DNA of 64,000 bases from Geminicoccaceae bacterium (GTDB taxonomy: Bacteria > Pseudomonadota > Alphaproteobacteria > Geminicoccales > Geminicoccaceae). Below, piece after piece: positions 36,415 through 45,297 of this stretch. The notes below the pieces were generated by a model. The model was not told where the DNA came from, did no database searches, and was given only the letters and a program-made list of their open reading frames with translations. The stretch lies in contig JANQPX010000030.1 in assembly GCA_028285265.1 (NCBI GenBank), positions 558,001 through 622,000 on the forward strand, written 5' to 3'. The position numbers and the translations under genes are program-made. How positions within the stretch are numbered: position 1 is the stretch's first letter; the number at the start of each line of letters is the position of its first letter.

Positions 36415-37671
36415 TTACTGAAGGAACCGTTCGGCTTGATAGCATGACAGATCTAGATTGGGACGGCGTTTCGCTAGAAGGTCAGCGATGATCTCTCCGG
36501 TCTTCGGAGCCATGCCTAGTCCGAAATGGCTGTGCCCGAAGGCGGCAAAGAGATTGGTGAAGCCTGGGATCTCGCCGATGCAAGGCAAGCTGTCTGGGAA
36601 TGAGGGGCGCGTCCCCATCCAGCCTTGAGTGTTGTCGACCTTTAGGTCGGGCAGCATCGCTTGGGTCAGTGTTTTCAAGATTTCAGCGCGGCGGTTGTCA
36701 GGTGGAGCATCGAGCCCGGCGAATTCTGCTGTGCCAGCGCTTCGGATTCCCGATGTCATGGCTGACGTGACGAACTTTCTATCCATATCCAAAACGGAGT
36801 GGCGAAGTTCGACGCCAGGATCTCGAAACTCAAGATGATAGCCGCGTTCATATTCGAGCGGCAATCGAATGCCGAGGGGCTCAAGAAGGCGGGTTGACCA
36901 AGCGCCAGCCGCGATCAGTAGCTTTGATGCGAAAAGGGTCCCACCGTCCGTCTCGATCCGCCAACCGGCATCGTCGTCGGGTCGGACCGACTGGACATCC
37001 CGCTGCAGGAATTCGGCCCCGTTCCTGCGTGCCTTTTCGGCGAGCGCCTTGCCAAGATCTCCTGGATGAAGCGCTCGAGCCTGGTTCTTTATGATGAGGC
37101 CAGATTGGTAGTCTGATGACAATGCCGGCTCGATCTCCCTTAGCTGCTTGCCGTCGACCAACTCCAACGGTGCGCCTTGTTGTTCCCGGAGTCGATAGCC
37201 GAAGTTGTCGGGGCCAGGCATGATCGGACTCCGCTGTGCCTGAACGTAGTAGCAGTCCTGTAGCAAGTGTTCTTTGCCGGTGCCCGCGAGGTGGCGTCGA
37301 TAGAGTTCAACATTGGGGCGGTTGAGTTGGTCCATCGCCTCGGCGGTTCGATAGACCCGATTTGTCTGTCCGGCTTGCAGAAATCGGATTGCCCAAGGGA
37401 GAAAACGCGGAAGATAACGCCAACGGATCGAGAGTGGTCCATCAGGTTCGAGCAAGGCTTTGGGCAATGTTCGCCATATTCCCGGTAGGGAGATGGGCAC
37501 ACATGACCAGGGCGAGATGACGCCGGCATTGCCATAGCTGGCGCCTTCTGCTGGCCCGGCACGATCAATCAGGTTTACGGAAATACCGCGGTCGAGCAGC
37601 GAAAGTGCAGCGCAGATACCGATGATACCCGCACCAATGATCGTTACGTCGGGTGGAGCCTCATCAGACAT
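36415..37671 (-). CDS. FAD-dependent D-amino-acid dehydrogenase-like oxidoreductase
   Basis: A 418-residue DAO/DadA-family enzyme that oxidises an amine at a carbon next to a carboxylate and passes electrons to a membrane acceptor. The dinucleotide site is VTIIGAGIIGICAALSLLDRG near the N-terminus, followed by ASYGNAGVISPWSCVP, typical of DadA. The C-terminal GHSHFGLGMAPKTGEIIADLL is the family end. Its start overlaps the end of the TRAP permease gene by eight bases, so the transporter delivers its probable substrate, perhaps a D-amino acid or another secondary amine. Confidence 0.87.
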   Translation of the reverse strand: MSDEAPPDVTIIGAGIIGICAALSLLDRGISVNLIDRAGPAEGASYGNAGVISPWSCVPISLPGIWRTLPKALLEPDGPLSIRWRYLPRFLPWAIRFLQAGQTNRVYRTAEAMDQLNRPNVELYRRHLAGTGKEHLLQDCYYVQAQRSPIMPGPDNFGYRLREQQGAPLELVDGKQLREIEPALSSDYQSGLIIKNQARALHPGDLGKALAEKARRNGAEFLQRDVQSVRPDDDAGWRIETDGGTLFASKLLIAAGAWSTRLLEPLGIRLPLEYERGYHLEFRDPGVELRHSVLDMDRKFVTSAMTSGIRSAGTAEFAGLDAPPDNRRAEILKTLTQAMLPDLKVDNTQGWMGTRPSFPDSLPCIGEIPGFTNLFAAFGHSHFGLGMAPKTGEIIADLLAKRRPNLDLSCYQAERFLQ

Positions 37672-39898
37672 GAGGACCGTCCGGAGATCGACGTGTATCG
37701 TCCCTTCGGGACGCGATCAGCTGCAAAAGGCCCACCGGAACAAGCAGGGAAAGGGCCAGGAGGTCTGCCTGCCAACTCGGCGCGATGAAGATCAGGCCGG
37801 CGAGGGCGGCCAGCACGCGTTCGATGACTCCCATCGGCGCCTTGAAGTATCCTACAACGGCTGCCGAAAGCGCCACGACTCCGACAATACAGCTCGCAGC
37901 TGTATAGGTGAATTCGCCAAAGTCGAATCCTGTCGACGAGACGAACAAAAGCACCGGTGCATAGACGAAGGCCATGGGAGCAATGACCTTGCCAAGGCCG
38001 AGTGTAAACGCCGAGATGCCTGTTCGGAACGGATTGGCGTTAGCAATCGCAGCGGCAGCATAGGCAGATGTGCAGACAGGTGGTGTGATTTCGGCGACGA
38101 CGCCGTAATAGAGCACGAACATATGACTTGCGATCGGCGGGACACCGAGCTGTGCGAGTGCTGGTTGAGCGACGGACACGAGCATGATGTAGAGCGCCGT
38201 TGTTGGAATACCGGCACCCATGAGGATGCACGCGACAGCGATGAAGATCAGGCTGATGAAGAGGGTGAGGTCTTCAATGCCGAAAAAGGTGAGCATGCCC
38301 CCTAGGCTGAGGATCGAATAGAGGTCGGTGCCAAGCGCCGAAGCACCCTGCGTGACCATGAAGCCGATCCGAAATCCGATGCCGGTTGTGTTGATGACAC
38401 CGACGACGATGCCGACGGCGGCGGAAGCAGCGCCTACGGCAAGCGCATATTGCACGCCGGTCTGAAATGTGTCGGCCATCTCCCCGACAACGATGCGTCG
38501 CTGCGGGTTGAACGTGGCAAGTACGGCACCACTGATCAGGATCGCTGACATGACCATATCAAAGCCGCCGCCTGCGAACTTCCATATGACGAAGGCGATG
38601 AAAGCAGCGGCGTAGATGAGTGTCACGGGCTCGCGTGCCCGACTCATGCCGGCGACCAGGGCGAGCGAGATGCCACAAAAGGCGGACATGAAGGGCGTGT
38701 AGCCCGAGAACAAAACAACAAGCAGTCCGACAAGCGGTACGATGTTCGCCCAACCGTCCCGCCAGACGGCAGCGAGCTGCGGGAGCGCGTCGCGGGAAAG
38801 GCCTTGAAGGCTCAATCGCTTCGCCATGAGATGGACCACGGCGAAGACACCGACATAGTGCAGAAGGGCGGGGAAAATCGCGGCAATAACAATCGTGGTG
38901 TATGGGACCTCCAGGAATTCGGCCATGATGAAGGCCGCTGCACCCATGATTGGTGGCGTGATCTGTCCGCCCGCTGAAGCTGCCGCCTCGACCCCGCCGG
39001 CAAAATGGCCAGGATAGCCGAGGCGTTTCATGTTCGGGATCGTAAGAGCCCCTGTGGATACGGTGTTGGCCACGGAAGATCCGGAAATCGTGCCGAAGAA
39101 GGCTGAGGAAACCACGGAGACCTTCGCGGGTCCGCCCATATAGCGTCCAGCGAGGATGGTGGCGTTGTCGATGAAGAGCTGTCCAAGCCCTGTCCTCTGC
39201 GCGATGACACCGAAAAGGACGAAGTGAAAAACGATGGTCGAGACGACCCAGAGGGTCACCCCAAAGATCCCCTCCTGAGGAAAGTACATTGAGGAGATGA
39301 ACGTGTTGAATTTGACACCGGGGTGCTGAAGGATACCGGGAAAATAGGGGCCAAGCAGCGCATAGGCGATGAAGCAGCAGATGATCAGCGGCAGAACCCA
39401 GCCGAGCGTGCGCCGAGCGATATCCAGAACGAGTAAGATGAGGATACAACCGAAGAGCAGATCATAACCGTTCGGATTACCCATTCTGAACGTTTGCTCC
39501 TCGATGCCAAGCCAAGCAATGCCGCGCCAGGCAAGCCCGAGATAAAGGGCGGAGGCGACACCAAGCACCATCAGGACAACATCCAGGTAGGGCACACCGC
39601 CCAGCCTTAGCGCACCAGTATTGAGATCGAAGGAGGTCTTCGTTTTGACGGCGGGATAGAGTGCGTAGGTCAGAATGAACAGGCCGGCGAGATGCCATCC
39701 CATATGCCAATAATCCGGTGGCAGGGCAAAACCGGCAGTCAGGTAATGGTAGATCGCGAATGTGAGGGCGACCCAACGGAGCACCCGCGAAAAGCCAGGC
39801 GTGACTTTTCGGATCGCGGCACCTTCGTCGTATTTACGTTCAATATCGGCAAGTTCCTGCTCGGACAGCTCGCCATCACTGCGCCCTCCGTCCGCCAT
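37664..39898 (-). CDS. TRAP transporter fused permease (DctQM, TAXI type)
   Basis: A 744-residue protein with the small four-helix Q unit fused to the large M unit of about 12-14 helices. Features: GGQITPPIMGAAAFIMAEFL, GFRIGFMVTQGASALGT, IPTTALYIMLVSVAQPAL and EITPPVCTSAYAAAAIA; these paired conserved PP-containing loops are typical of the TAXI-TRAP family and of sodium-driven carboxylate or amino-acid uptake. A hydrophilic N-terminal tail (about 1-30) is normal. It sits 88 bases after the TAXI solute-binding gene and overlaps the DadA-like gene. Confidence 0.93.
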   Translation of the reverse strand: MADGGRSDGELSEQELADIERKYDEGAAIRKVTPGFSRVLRWVALTFAIYHYLTAGFALPPDYWHMGWHLAGLFILTYALYPAVKTKTSFDLNTGALRLGGVPYLDVVLMVLGVASALYLGLAWRGIAWLGIEEQTFRMGNPNGYDLLFGCILILLVLDIARRTLGWVLPLIICCFIAYALLGPYFPGILQHPGVKFNTFISSMYFPQEGIFGVTLWVVSTIVFHFVLFGVIAQRTGLGQLFIDNATILAGRYMGGPAKVSVVSSAFFGTISGSSVANTVSTGALTIPNMKRLGYPGHFAGGVEAAASAGGQITPPIMGAAAFIMAEFLEVPYTTIVIAAIFPALLHYVGVFAVVHLMAKRLSLQGLSRDALPQLAAVWRDGWANIVPLVGLLVVLFSGYTPFMSAFCGISLALVAGMSRAREPVTLIYAAAFIAFVIWKFAGGGFDMVMSAILISGAVLATFNPQRRIVVGEMADTFQTGVQYALAVGAASAAVGIVVGVINTTGIGFRIGFMVTQGASALGTDLYSILSLGGMLTFFGIEDLTLFISLIFIAVACILMGAGIPTTALYIMLVSVAQPALAQLGVPPIASHMFVLYYGVVAEITPPVCTSAYAAAAIANANPFRTGISAFTLGLGKVIAPMAFVYAPVLLFVSSTGFDFGEFTYTAASCIVGVVALSAAVVGYFKAPMGVIERVLAALAGLIFIAPSWQADLLALSLLVPVGLLQLIASRRDDTRRSPDGPHV

Positions 39899-39929
39899 GG
39901 CCGCTCCTCATCTCTCGTTGCGGGATTTT

Positions 39930-39963
39930 GGCAGCCGGGTGGCGACGTCACCACCCGGTTGCC
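39930..39963 (-). repeat. Stem-loop between TAXI binding-protein and TRAP permease genes
   Basis: GGCAGCCGGGTGG and CCACCCGGTTGCC form a 13-bp stem with one mismatch and an 8-base loop, 23 bases after the binding-protein stop on the minus strand. There is no T-run, so it is likely to protect the upstream message rather than terminate it. Confidence 0.7.
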
Positions 39964-39986
39964 TAGTAGCGGTCGGTCCGTAACGA

Positions 39987-40997
39987 CTAAAGCAGACCTG
40001 CTTCTTCGTAGAATCGCTGGGCTCCCGAGTGCAACGGCACGCCTAACGCTTCGATGCCATCGAGCGCGGTGTCGGGTGTGATCTGCTTGCCCTTGGCGTG
40101 CCCATTGTCGAGCAACTTCCGGGTATTGTCGTTCCAGAGCGCGCTGGTAATGCCGTAGACGAGTTCTTCATCGAGATCGGATGAAACGACGAGCAACGCT
40201 GAAACAGCAGAGGTCTTTACATCATAGTCGACACCTTCATAGACACCCGATGGGATTGACGAGGGGATGTAAGCCGGAATGATCTCGTTGATCTTGGCCA
40301 GATCCTCATCGGTGAAGGAGTGAAGCTCCATGCCTTTGGTGCTGGAAAGCTGCACCATGGCTGCGACTGGCCAGCCAGCGGCGTAGAAATACGCGTCGAG
40401 TTGACCATCAGCGAGGCGCTCGGCTGACTGGCTATTGTTCAGCTCGGCCTCGTCCATGTTGTCGCGGGTAACACCCCAGGCTTCAAGCATCTGCAACACG
40501 GCAACCTGCGTCCCTGAGCCCGCTTGAGCAATGCCGACGCGCTTGCCCTCGAGGTCACCGAGATTCTCGATCGATGAGCCTTTCGGGAGCACGAGGTGCA
40601 AGTCTTCTGGGAAGAGGTTGGCAACGATGCGCAGCTTTTCGTGTGGCTTGCCGTCGAACTTGCCTTCGCCCAAATACATCGACCGGGTCACGTCGGCCGC
40701 CGCCATGCCGGCCTCAAGCTCACCATTCTGCACCGCCGTATTGTTGAAAACCGAAGCGGTGGTCGACTGCGCGATTGCGATCAGCCCCGGCACGCCGCAC
40801 TGGCCGCCTTCCTCGCAAGGACGTGCGCCTGGAGGTGATGAGATGCCATTGGCGATTGTGCCACCGATTGGGAAATAGGTGCCGCCAGCACTGCCGGTGC
40901 CGATGCGGAAGAAGGTGGGTTCCTGTGCCTGGCTGATACCTGCCGTCAGCATACCGGTCGCTAGCGCTACACCGGTCAGGGTTCGAAAGAGGGTCAT
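39987..40997 (-). CDS. TAXI-family TRAP solute-binding protein
   Basis: A 336-residue periplasmic protein. The signal peptide MTLFRTLTGVALATGMLTAGISQA is cleaved before QEPTFFRIGTGSAGGTYFPIGG, the TAXI family start. VPGLIAIAQSTTASVFN and GKRVGIAQAGSGTQ are further family motifs, and residues near 120-140 contact the ligand in relatives. CAGGAG five bases before the ATG supports the start. It is the first gene of the TRAP-DadA operon on the minus strand, followed by a hairpin. Ligands known for TAXI proteins include glutamate and other carboxylates; none is proved here. Confidence 0.92.
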   Translation of the reverse strand: MTLFRTLTGVALATGMLTAGISQAQEPTFFRIGTGSAGGTYFPIGGTIANGISSPPGARPCEEGGQCGVPGLIAIAQSTTASVFNNTAVQNGELEAGMAAADVTRSMYLGEGKFDGKPHEKLRIVANLFPEDLHLVLPKGSSIENLGDLEGKRVGIAQAGSGTQVAVLQMLEAWGVTRDNMDEAELNNSQSAERLADGQLDAYFYAAGWPVAAMVQLSSTKGMELHSFTDEDLAKINEIIPAYIPSSIPSGVYEGVDYDVKTSAVSALLVVSSDLDEELVYGITSALWNDNTRKLLDNGHAKGKQITPDTALDGIEALGVPLHSGAQRFYEEAGLL

Positions 40998-41240
40998 GCT
41001 GCTACTCCTGATTTTTCATTTTTGGTCACGTCGATGATGCTATTTAGCCAGAATTCGACTGTGTAAAGCTTCGCCGTGTCCGATTGTGATTGCAAGGCCA
41101 TACTTGGACGACCTGATGGGTGAACCACCGCAGCGATCGACTTCAGCATTCATTGACTCTACCGTGATGAATAAAGGACTGGCTTATCGCGTGTTGCGAC
41201 ACGCCAGGCACCAACAGGTCCATGGCAAGGGAGGTCTTCG

Positions 41241-42851
41241 ATGTCGTTCGACATGCCGGACTACGTCATTGTCGGAGCAGGATCAGCAGGGTCAGTCCTA
41301 GCCAGTCGGCTTTCGGAGAACCGGCGTATCACGGTACTCCTTCTGGAAGCGGGGCGCGCATCACATCCTCTCAGTCGAGTGCCGATCAGCTTCGGCCTTT
41401 TCATTGATCATCCCGGCGTCAACTGGCGGTACAGTTCGGTGCCGGAGGAGAATACAGCGAATCGACACATTCCTGTGCCAAGGGGCAAGCTGCTAGGTGG
41501 CTCAAGCGCGATCAATGGTCTGGTCTTCGTGCGTGGACAAGCGCTGGATTACGATAGCTGGGCGCAGATGGGCAATCGCGGCTGGAGTTTCTCGGACGTG
41601 TTGCCGCTGTTCCAGCGGATGGAGACGTTCGAAGGCAGGGGGGACGATCACCGTGGTCGGCACGGACCGCTCCGTGTCACCGAGGAGGCCGATCAGAACC
41701 CGCTCTATGATGCGCTTTTCGCTGCGGGAAGAGAAATCGGCATCCCGCAAAATCCGGACTATAATGGTGCATCGCAAGAGGGAATCTGCAAAACCCAAAC
41801 GACGATAAGTCGTGGTCGGCGTATGAGCGCAGCCAGGTGTTATCTCGACCCTGCGAGGGGGCGAGAGAATCTTCAAATTGTGACCGACGCGGTTGTGCAG
41901 CGCGTGCTCATGGAGGGACGGCGGGCTGTTGGTGTTGTCTGTCGATACCCGGGAGGACCGGTGACGATCCGTGCCGGCCGCGAGGTGATCATCGCCGCAG
42001 GAGGCATTGCATCGCCTCAGCTCTTGGAACTGTCGGGTATCGGAAGGCCTGAGGTCCTGAGGACCCATGGCATCGAGGTTCAGCACCCATTGGACGGTGT
42101 TGGCGAGAATCTACGTGATCATCTCAATGCGCGTCTTCAATGGAGTCTTAGAATCGGCGGCGTTTCCTACAACGAACGCATGCGTGGCCTGGGCAAGCTG
42201 CGCGAGGCCGTTCGTTACATCACCAATCGTGGAGGCTTCTTCAGCTTACCGTCAGCGCCGTTGCTCGCTTTCTTGAAATCCCGGCAGGGTTTGGAGCAAC
42301 CGGATATTCAGTGTCATCTCGTGCCCTATTCGGTCAGGAGTGCAAAGAGGCGTGAACTGGGTACCGAACCCGGGTTTACGACCGCCTGCTATCAACTGAG
42401 GCCGGAGAGCCTCGGCTCGGTTCATATCGCCTCTTCTGATCATCGGGATCAACCGGCGATCAAGTTCAATTTTCTCTCTGATCCTCTTGATCGACGCACC
42501 ATGATTGACGGGTTTAGGCTTCTGCGACGCTTAGTTCACACTAAAGCCCTCGATGGCCTACGAGGCGAAGAGCGTTCGCCTGGTGAAACCATCCAGAGCG
42601 ACGACGAGATCTTGGACTGGATCCGTTCCCACGCGGAAACGGCCTACCATCCGATCGGGACCTGTCGTATGGGGCCACGCGGTGGACGAACGGTCGTCGA
42701 TGAACGTCTTCGGGTCCACGGCATTGATGGTCTTCGTGTTGCCGATGCATCGATTATGCCGACGATGGTTTCCGGCAATACCAATGCTGCGGCGATGATG
42801 ATCGGTGAAAAGGCTGCTGAACTAATCCACGAGGACCACGGGTCTCGTTGA
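41241..42851 (+). CDS. GMC-family FAD oxidoreductase (choline/alcohol dehydrogenase-like)
   Basis: A 536-residue flavoprotein oxidising an alcohol. The N-terminal FAD-binding fold is DYVIVGAGSAGSVLASRL, followed by RGKLLGGSSAINGLVFVRG. The catalytic His is in AETAYHPIGTCRMG and the second catalytic residue, an Asn, is in MVSGNTNAAAMMIGEKAAEL; both are intact. Its length fits choline-dehydrogenase-like enzymes, but choline specificity is not visible and no betaine aldehyde dehydrogenase gene is close. GGGAGG lies seven bases before the ATG. It is divergent from the TAXI binding-protein gene with 243 bases between. Confidence 0.88.
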   Translation: MSFDMPDYVIVGAGSAGSVLASRLSENRRITVLLLEAGRASHPLSRVPISFGLFIDHPGVNWRYSSVPEENTANRHIPVPRGKLLGGSSAINGLVFVRGQALDYDSWAQMGNRGWSFSDVLPLFQRMETFEGRGDDHRGRHGPLRVTEEADQNPLYDALFAAGREIGIPQNPDYNGASQEGICKTQTTISRGRRMSAARCYLDPARGRENLQIVTDAVVQRVLMEGRRAVGVVCRYPGGPVTIRAGREVIIAAGGIASPQLLELSGIGRPEVLRTHGIEVQHPLDGVGENLRDHLNARLQWSLRIGGVSYNERMRGLGKLREAVRYITNRGGFFSLPSAPLLAFLKSRQGLEQPDIQCHLVPYSVRSAKRRELGTEPGFTTACYQLRPESLGSVHIASSDHRDQPAIKFNFLSDPLDRRTMIDGFRLLRRLVHTKALDGLRGEERSPGETIQSDDEILDWIRSHAETAYHPIGTCRMGPRGGRTVVDERLRVHGIDGLRVADASIMPTMVSGNTNAAAMMIGEKAAELIHEDHGSR

Positions 42852-42976
42852 CGCTCTCTGTCGACGCTTGATCAGGCCAACGGTGGCCTCATCAGCCGGC
42901 GATAGCGTGAGGTCTGCAAGCGTTCAACGACGGTTCTGTTCGATAGAGATATCTGTCCGGTCGCGCTTGTGCCGGA

Positions 42977-43564
42977 CTAATGGATGAGCATCGATGTGGT
43001 GGCGTTTCGAACCGTATCGAGTGCTTTGACAACGTCGTCATCCTCATGGCCGGCCTGATCGAACAGACCAGCACGCTCTAAGACCTCGAGGGCATTGGCG
43101 ACCGCAAGGCGTTCATCTTTGGAAAGGCCCGGTGCCCCGGTATTGATGGTTGGACCAGCAGCCGTGTTGTCGGCGCTTTGGGTGTCGTTCCGGTGTTTGA
43201 CGATGGCGTTGAACAGGGTCTGGCGCAAATGTTCTGCTGAGAGATTTCGCTTGCCGAGAAAATCAGTCAGTCCGGCACCGATCGCATGTTCTGCAAGACC
43301 TTCGGAAGGTTCCCCCGTCAGCATGACCATGGGTGTGCCGGCGCCGCTGTGGCTTTTGGCGATTTCTGTCGCTAGCTCGACCCCATCTGCCCCTGGCAGG
43401 CGATAGTCTAACAAGATGCAATCGAATCGTTCGACGGCCACCATACCAAGAGCGGTCTCCACATCGGGTGCTTCGGCCAGGCTGACCTCGGTATTCATCT
43501 GGTTGATCAACCGCTTGATCCGGGTTCTGTCCAGTCGGCTGTCGTCGACAATAAGTAACCGCAT
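42977..43564 (-). CDS. Single-domain-type response regulator with uncharacterised C-terminal tail
   Basis: A 195-residue protein with a complete receiver: acidic pair DD in LLIVDDSRLDRTR, phosphorylated D53 in CILLDYRLPGADG, the Thr in VMLTGEP, and the Lys in DFLGKRNLSAEHL. The remaining ~70 residues (HRNDTQSADNTAAG..., DERLAVANALEVLERAGLF) match no output domain I know and have no HTH. An open frame runs upstream to 43747, but GAGGA just before the ATG at 43564 sets the start. It is divergent from a receiver-kinase hybrid with 337 bases between, and is its likely partner. Confidence 0.8.
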   Translation of the reverse strand: MRLLIVDDSRLDRTRIKRLINQMNTEVSLAEAPDVETALGMVAVERFDCILLDYRLPGADGVELATEIAKSHSGAGTPMVMLTGEPSEGLAEHAIGAGLTDFLGKRNLSAEHLRQTLFNAIVKHRNDTQSADNTAAGPTINTGAPGLSKDERLAVANALEVLERAGLFDQAGHEDDDVVKALDTVRNATTSMLIH

Positions 43565-43901
43565 GGATCCTCGTCTTTTGCAGGGGTTCGTGACTACAGA
43601 CGCCACCATCGCTTCGTCGTCGTCGATGGCCGTCCGCTCCAACGCGAAACTGATGATAAATCCATAAGAGTTTATTTTTTCTTTACGCTGATGAGGTCGA
43701 GAGATCGTGGCCCTGTCGAGCCACGCCAAGGTTCCCGACAACGCCACCGGGTCTGCAATCTCGTTAACGGTTGGTTAGTGGATCCTCGTCTATATGCAAC
43801 TGGCAGTAAGACTTAATTAGTCATGGAAACCGGTACGTTGGATAACGGAGACTTGGTATGAGCATGCTGGGCAAGGGCTGTGGTCAGGTTCGGATCGCGC
43901 G
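43565..43901. other. Divergent regulatory interval of the two-component pair
   Basis: About 337 bases between two divergent signalling genes. It holds an AT-rich stretch at about 43650-43690 (GATAAATCC, then TTTATTTTTTC), likely to contain the minus-strand promoter, and a 16-codon upstream frame before the kinase gene (43858-43908). No pair of -35 and -10 boxes could be assigned. Confidence 0.45.
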
Positions 43902-43908
43902 ATGCTAG
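43858..43908 (+). promoter_or_regulatory. Short upstream reading frame overlapping the kinase start
   Basis: A 16-codon frame starts at 43858 with GGAG seven bases upstream, the best ribosome site here, and ends with TAG at 43906-43908, five bases into the kinase gene. The kinase ATG (43902) has no such site, so its translation is probably coupled to this frame. A frame error near the start is the alternative. Confidence 0.4.
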
Positions 43909-45032
43909 GTGACATGGGCTCGTCAATCTTCAGCCCGTCGATTGCGCCTGTTGCGCCGACGGTGACCGATCCCGTCGATGTGCTTGTGATCGACGATAGT
44001 GAGGACGACCGTGATCTCTATGCCCGGCTCCTAAAGCCTGGTGTCCAAGTGCAAACCGTTGATTTCGCGAGTGATGGCGAGGAGGGTCTTGCTCGCTACC
44101 ACGACAGACCGACCGACTGTGTCTTGCTCGATTTTAACATGCCTGGCGATGACGGGCTGGCCGTACTGGAACGCCTCAAAGCCATCGACCCTCATGTTGC
44201 CGTCGTGATGATGACCGGCGAGGGCAATGAGAATATCGCGGTAGCTGCCATGAAGGCGGGCGCCATGGACTATGTCGTCAAGGATCGGATTACCGCGTCC
44301 GTTCTCTTGAGGGCGATTGTTAATGCCACAGAAAAGGCCGCCCTTGTCCGGAAGATCGCTGCCCAACACGAAGAGCAGGTCAACTTTATCCGGATCTTGG
44401 TCCACGATGTTCGAGCGCCGCTTCGCGGATTGACCGGCTTTTCGGACATGTTGGCCGAAGATTTGGAAGCGGGAACCTATGAAGACGTTCCTGATCACCT
44501 CGACATGATCAAGCTATCGGCCACGCGGTTGAATGCGTTGGTGGATACGCTTGCGCACTATGCGCTTTTGGACGGAAAGATGGCGCATGAGAAGGTCGAT
44601 ATGAATGATGTCGTGACTCAGGCGCTGGACAATCTCCGTTTGGTCATTGATGAGCGTAACGCGCAGGTTGACGTCGCCATCCTGCCTTGCGTGACTGGCT
44701 CTGGACCGGAGCTTGTGCAGCTTTTGCAGAACCTGATCGGTAATGGGATCAAGTATAACGATCGAGTCGCGCCAACCATCACCTTATCGGTCAAAAGTGA
44801 TGGTGATGAACAAATCTTCGTCGTCGAAGACAATGGGATCGGAATTCCTGAGGCCAAACTGACAGCGATCTTTCGGCCATTTGAGCGACTTTGGAGTCGA
44901 GATGTTTATGAGGGCACGGGCCTTGGACTCGCGATTTGCCGAAAGATCATTGAGCGTCATGACGGACACATCTGGTGCGAGTCCGAGGTCGGCTCGGGCA
45001 GCCGCTTTTGCTTCACGCTACCAGCTGTGTGA
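43902..45032 (+). CDS. Hybrid receiver-histidine kinase (REC-HisKA-HATPase)
   Basis: A 376-residue soluble signal protein with a receiver first: DD in VLVIDDSEDDRD, phosphorylated D77 in VLLDFNMPGDDG, T in VMMTGEGNE, K in YVVKDRITA. The dimerisation/phospho-acceptor segment has H168 in ILVHDVRAPLRG. The ATP-binding part has LIGNGIKYND (N box), VEDNGIGIPEAK (G1), and GTGLGLAICRKIIERHDG (G2). There is no membrane segment. This order, receiver before kinase, is typical of phosphorelay intermediates. It is divergent from a response regulator, which may be its target. Its start is weakly supported; see the upstream frame at 43858. Confidence 0.88.
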   Translation: MLGDMGSSIFSPSIAPVAPTVTDPVDVLVIDDSEDDRDLYARLLKPGVQVQTVDFASDGEEGLARYHDRPTDCVLLDFNMPGDDGLAVLERLKAIDPHVAVVMMTGEGNENIAVAAMKAGAMDYVVKDRITASVLLRAIVNATEKAALVRKIAAQHEEQVNFIRILVHDVRAPLRGLTGFSDMLAEDLEAGTYEDVPDHLDMIKLSATRLNALVDTLAHYALLDGKMAHEKVDMNDVVTQALDNLRLVIDERNAQVDVAILPCVTGSGPELVQLLQNLIGNGIKYNDRVAPTITLSVKSDGDEQIFVVEDNGIGIPEAKLTAIFRPFERLWSRDVYEGTGLGLAICRKIIERHDGHIWCESEVGSGSRFCFTLPAV

Positions 45033-45091
45033 CGTCAAGTGAGGGCGTAGGAGCTCGATCAGCGCCAAGTGATGTGATACGGATTTTAGTA

Positions 45092-45099
45092 AGGGGGGG
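45092..45099 (+). repeat. Eight-G homopolymer
   Basis: A run of eight G bases lies 60 bases after the kinase stop and 20 bases before a possible small frame at 45120. Homopolymers this long are rare in this window. Confidence 0.4.
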
Positions 45100-45119
45100 G
45101 CAAAAGGGAGTACGAGGGC

Positions 45120-45296
45120 ATGCTGCCAAAGCCGTCAATCCGTCGTCTGACGATATCACCTACGGATGCGGATCAAGCTGCCATGACGGCGCTGGCCTGG
45201 CGTCCTGCCTGGTCGATACGAAGCCGTCGAGGAAGCCTCTTGCTATTAGCCGCCTGGTATCGGCGCTGGCGCATGTGCAGGCGAGGGGAGGCTTAG
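45120..45296 (+). CDS. Possible small basic protein upstream of the decarboxylase
   Basis: A 58-codon frame ending two bases before the TTG start of the decarboxylase alpha gene, a layout that suggests coupling. The product is Arg/Trp rich at its end (AWYRRWRMCRRGEA). It lacks a strong ribosome site and any family, so it may be chance. Confidence 0.25.
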   Translation: MLPKPSIRRLTISPTDADQAAMTALAWRPAWSIRSRRGSLLLLAAWYRRWRMCRRGEA

Positions 45297-45297
45297 T

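Noticed and set aside
36386..36421. 11-codon frame with GAGGAG before its ATG, next to the DadA-like stop
   Set aside because: Too short and runs into the opposing gene; no link to a downstream plus-strand gene.
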